This document shows, one piece after another, positions 6,971-7,967 of a stretch of DNA of 7,967 bases. Positions within the stretch are counted from its first letter, which is position 1, and each line of letters starts with the position of its first letter. The position numbers and the translations under genes were made by a program. The DNA lies in contig JAUWSP010000111.1 in assembly GCA_030610025.1 (NCBI GenBank), positions 1 through 7,967 of the forward strand, written 5' to 3'. Under the pieces are notes generated by a model. The model worked only from the letters and a program-made list of their open reading frames with translations. It did not search any database and was not told the DNA's origin. Source of the stretch: Acidobacteriota bacterium (lineage in GTDB: Bacteria > Acidobacteriota > Thermoanaerobaculia > Multivoradales > JAHEKO01).

Positions 6971-7967
6971 ATGAAGGTCATTCAATATGTAGATAGCACA
7001 GGTCAGACGATGGTGGCCAGGGTTCCCCGGCAGGGCACCGAGGCTATCAAGCTGGGCAGCCAATTGATCGTCGAAGAGAGCCAGGAGGCGGTCTTTTTCC
7101 GTGACGGCAAGGCTCTCGACACATTCGGACCGGGTCGGCACACGCTGGCGACGCAGAACCTGCCGTTTCTGACCCAGTTGCTGGGGGTGCCCTTCGAAGG
7201 CAAGTCGCCATTCCAGGCGGCGGTCGTCTTTGTGTCGACGAAGACCTTTCTGGATCTCAAGTGGGGCACGAAAGAGCCGGTCGTCTATCGGGACACCGAA
7301 TTGTCGATGGTGCGGCTGCGGGCGTTCGGCAAGTTCGCCGTCCGCATCACCAATTCCCAGGTCTTCGTCAACGGGGTCGTTGGCACCATGGGGGTCTACA
7401 CGACCGACGGTGTGGAGTCCTATTTCAAAGACGTCATCGTTGCTCGGTTGACCGATATTCTGGGTGAGAACCTCGAGTCGATTTTCGATCTGCCGAAGGT
7501 CTACGACGAGCTCTCGATGGCGCTCAAGGCTCGTGTCGCTGACGACTTCTCGAAGTACGGTATCGAGCTCGTGGACCTTTATCTTGGTGCCATCACGCCG
7601 CCTCCCGAGGTCCAGAAGCTGATCGACGAGCGGGCCGGCATGGCTGCTGTGGGCGACATGAATGCGTATCTGAAGTTCAAGGCCGCCCAGGCCATGGGTG
7701 ACGCAGCCAAAGGGTCGGGAGGTGAAACGAGCGGTGGCGTGGGGGCCGGTCTCGGGGTCGGGATGGGTGCTGGCATGGGGATGATGTTGCCGCAAATGAT
7801 GAAAGAGGCCATGACCGATTCCGGTGGCGGCCAAGTGGCTCCCGGTGAGGCGCCGACCGAAGGCAAGACCCAAGAAACGGTCGACGCCGCGACTCCCGCA
7901 GTGGCAGGGGCGGCAGCAGCGGCAGCCGCTTTCTGCTCTTCCTGCGGTACCAAGCTTCCCGAGGGCG
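6971..7967 (+). CDS. SPFH-domain protein with C-terminal zinc ribbon, YdjI/COG4260 type (3' partial)
   Basis: The frame runs from ATG 6971 to the right edge without a stop, giving 332 residues. The N-terminal part (about 30-225) matches the stomatin/prohibitin-like 'virion core protein' family: EAVFFRDGKALDTFGPGRHTL (split as residues 39-59), VVFVSTKTFLDLKWGT (85-100), then YGIELVDLYLGAITPPPEV (196-214) and IDERAGM (218-224). A GDMNAYLKFKAAQAM segment (228-242) follows, then a Gly/Met-rich low-complexity stretch (249-275), a linker, seven alanines (314-320) and CSSCG (322-326), the first knuckle of a C-terminal zinc ribbon whose second CxxC would lie beyond the window. No membrane segment is seen. 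In Bacillus subtilis the related YdjI works with PspA at the membrane under stress; a similar role here is inferred. The ribosome binding site AGGAGG is 7 bases upstream. It lies 31 bases after the hypothetical gene. Confidence 0.88.
   Translation, partial: MKVIQYVDSTGQTMVARVPRQGTEAIKLGSQLIVEESQEAVFFRDGKALDTFGPGRHTLATQNLPFLTQLLGVPFEGKSPFQAAVVFVSTKTFLDLKWGTKEPVVYRDTELSMVRLRAFGKFAVRITNSQVFVNGVVGTMGVYTTDGVESYFKDVIVARLTDILGENLESIFDLPKVYDELSMALKARVADDFSKYGIELVDLYLGAITPPPEVQKLIDERAGMAAVGDMNAYLKFKAAQAMGDAAKGSGGETSGGVGAGLGVGMGAGMGMMLPQMMKEAMTDSGGGQVAPGEAPTEGKTQETVDAATPAVAGAAAAAAAFCSSCGTKLPEG

Noticed and set aside
7732..7796. G-rich repetitive stretch in the SPFH gene
   Set aside because: It encodes Gly/Met-rich low complexity in frame, common in this protein type; no exact repeat unit is present.
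6956..7873. 305-residue open frame antisense to the SPFH gene
   Set aside because: The + strand frame has clear SPFH and zinc-ribbon motifs and a strong ribosome binding site; the antisense product is His/Arg-rich with no recognisable domain.

Overview
The window is the 3' end of a bacterial division and cell wall (dcw) cluster followed by a short, less understood membrane-associated region. All supported genes are on the + strand, in the order murG (5' end missing), murC, ftsQ, ftsA, ftsZ, a VanZ-family membrane protein gene, a conserved hypothetical gene, and an SPFH/zinc-ribbon protein gene (3' end missing). The DNA is GC-rich by eye. Long open frames lie antisense to most genes, as expected of GC-rich coding DNA. 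The gene order, the EPN (not HEQN) variant in MurG and the overall FtsZ sequence suggest a Gram-negative-type bacterium, perhaps Acidobacteriota. That placement is an impression from motifs, not a phylogeny.

From 1 to about 5570 the genes are packed as one operon. murG and murC overlap by one base (TGATG), and murC and ftsQ overlap in ATGA. The ftsQ stop sits just before the ftsA start, and ftsA and ftsZ are 33 bases apart. Each gene except the truncated murG has a purine-rich ribosome binding site. MurG makes lipid II and MurC adds L-alanine to UDP-MurNAc. FtsZ forms the division ring, FtsA ties it to the membrane, and FtsQ joins the periplasmic part of the divisome. murB and ddl, which often lie between murC and ftsQ, are absent here. 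MurC has a valine in place of the usual P-loop glycine, and the FtsZ tail carries a second DIP motif upstream of the normal C-terminal peptide.

From about 5679 to the end, a four- to six-helix VanZ-like protein follows ftsZ after 112 bases. A 145-base gap then precedes two closely spaced genes (31 bases apart): a soluble 175-residue protein of a conserved but uncharacterised type, and a stomatin/prohibitin-like protein of the YdjI/COG4260 type with a Gly/Met-rich stretch, an alanine run and the first CxxC of a C-terminal zinc ribbon. This pair is the best candidate for an under-described system, probably linked to membrane stress or organisation, but its function is inferred. I see no tRNA, rRNA, CRISPR array, insertion sequence or convincing intrinsic terminator. 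No stretch over 300 bases lacks a gene.
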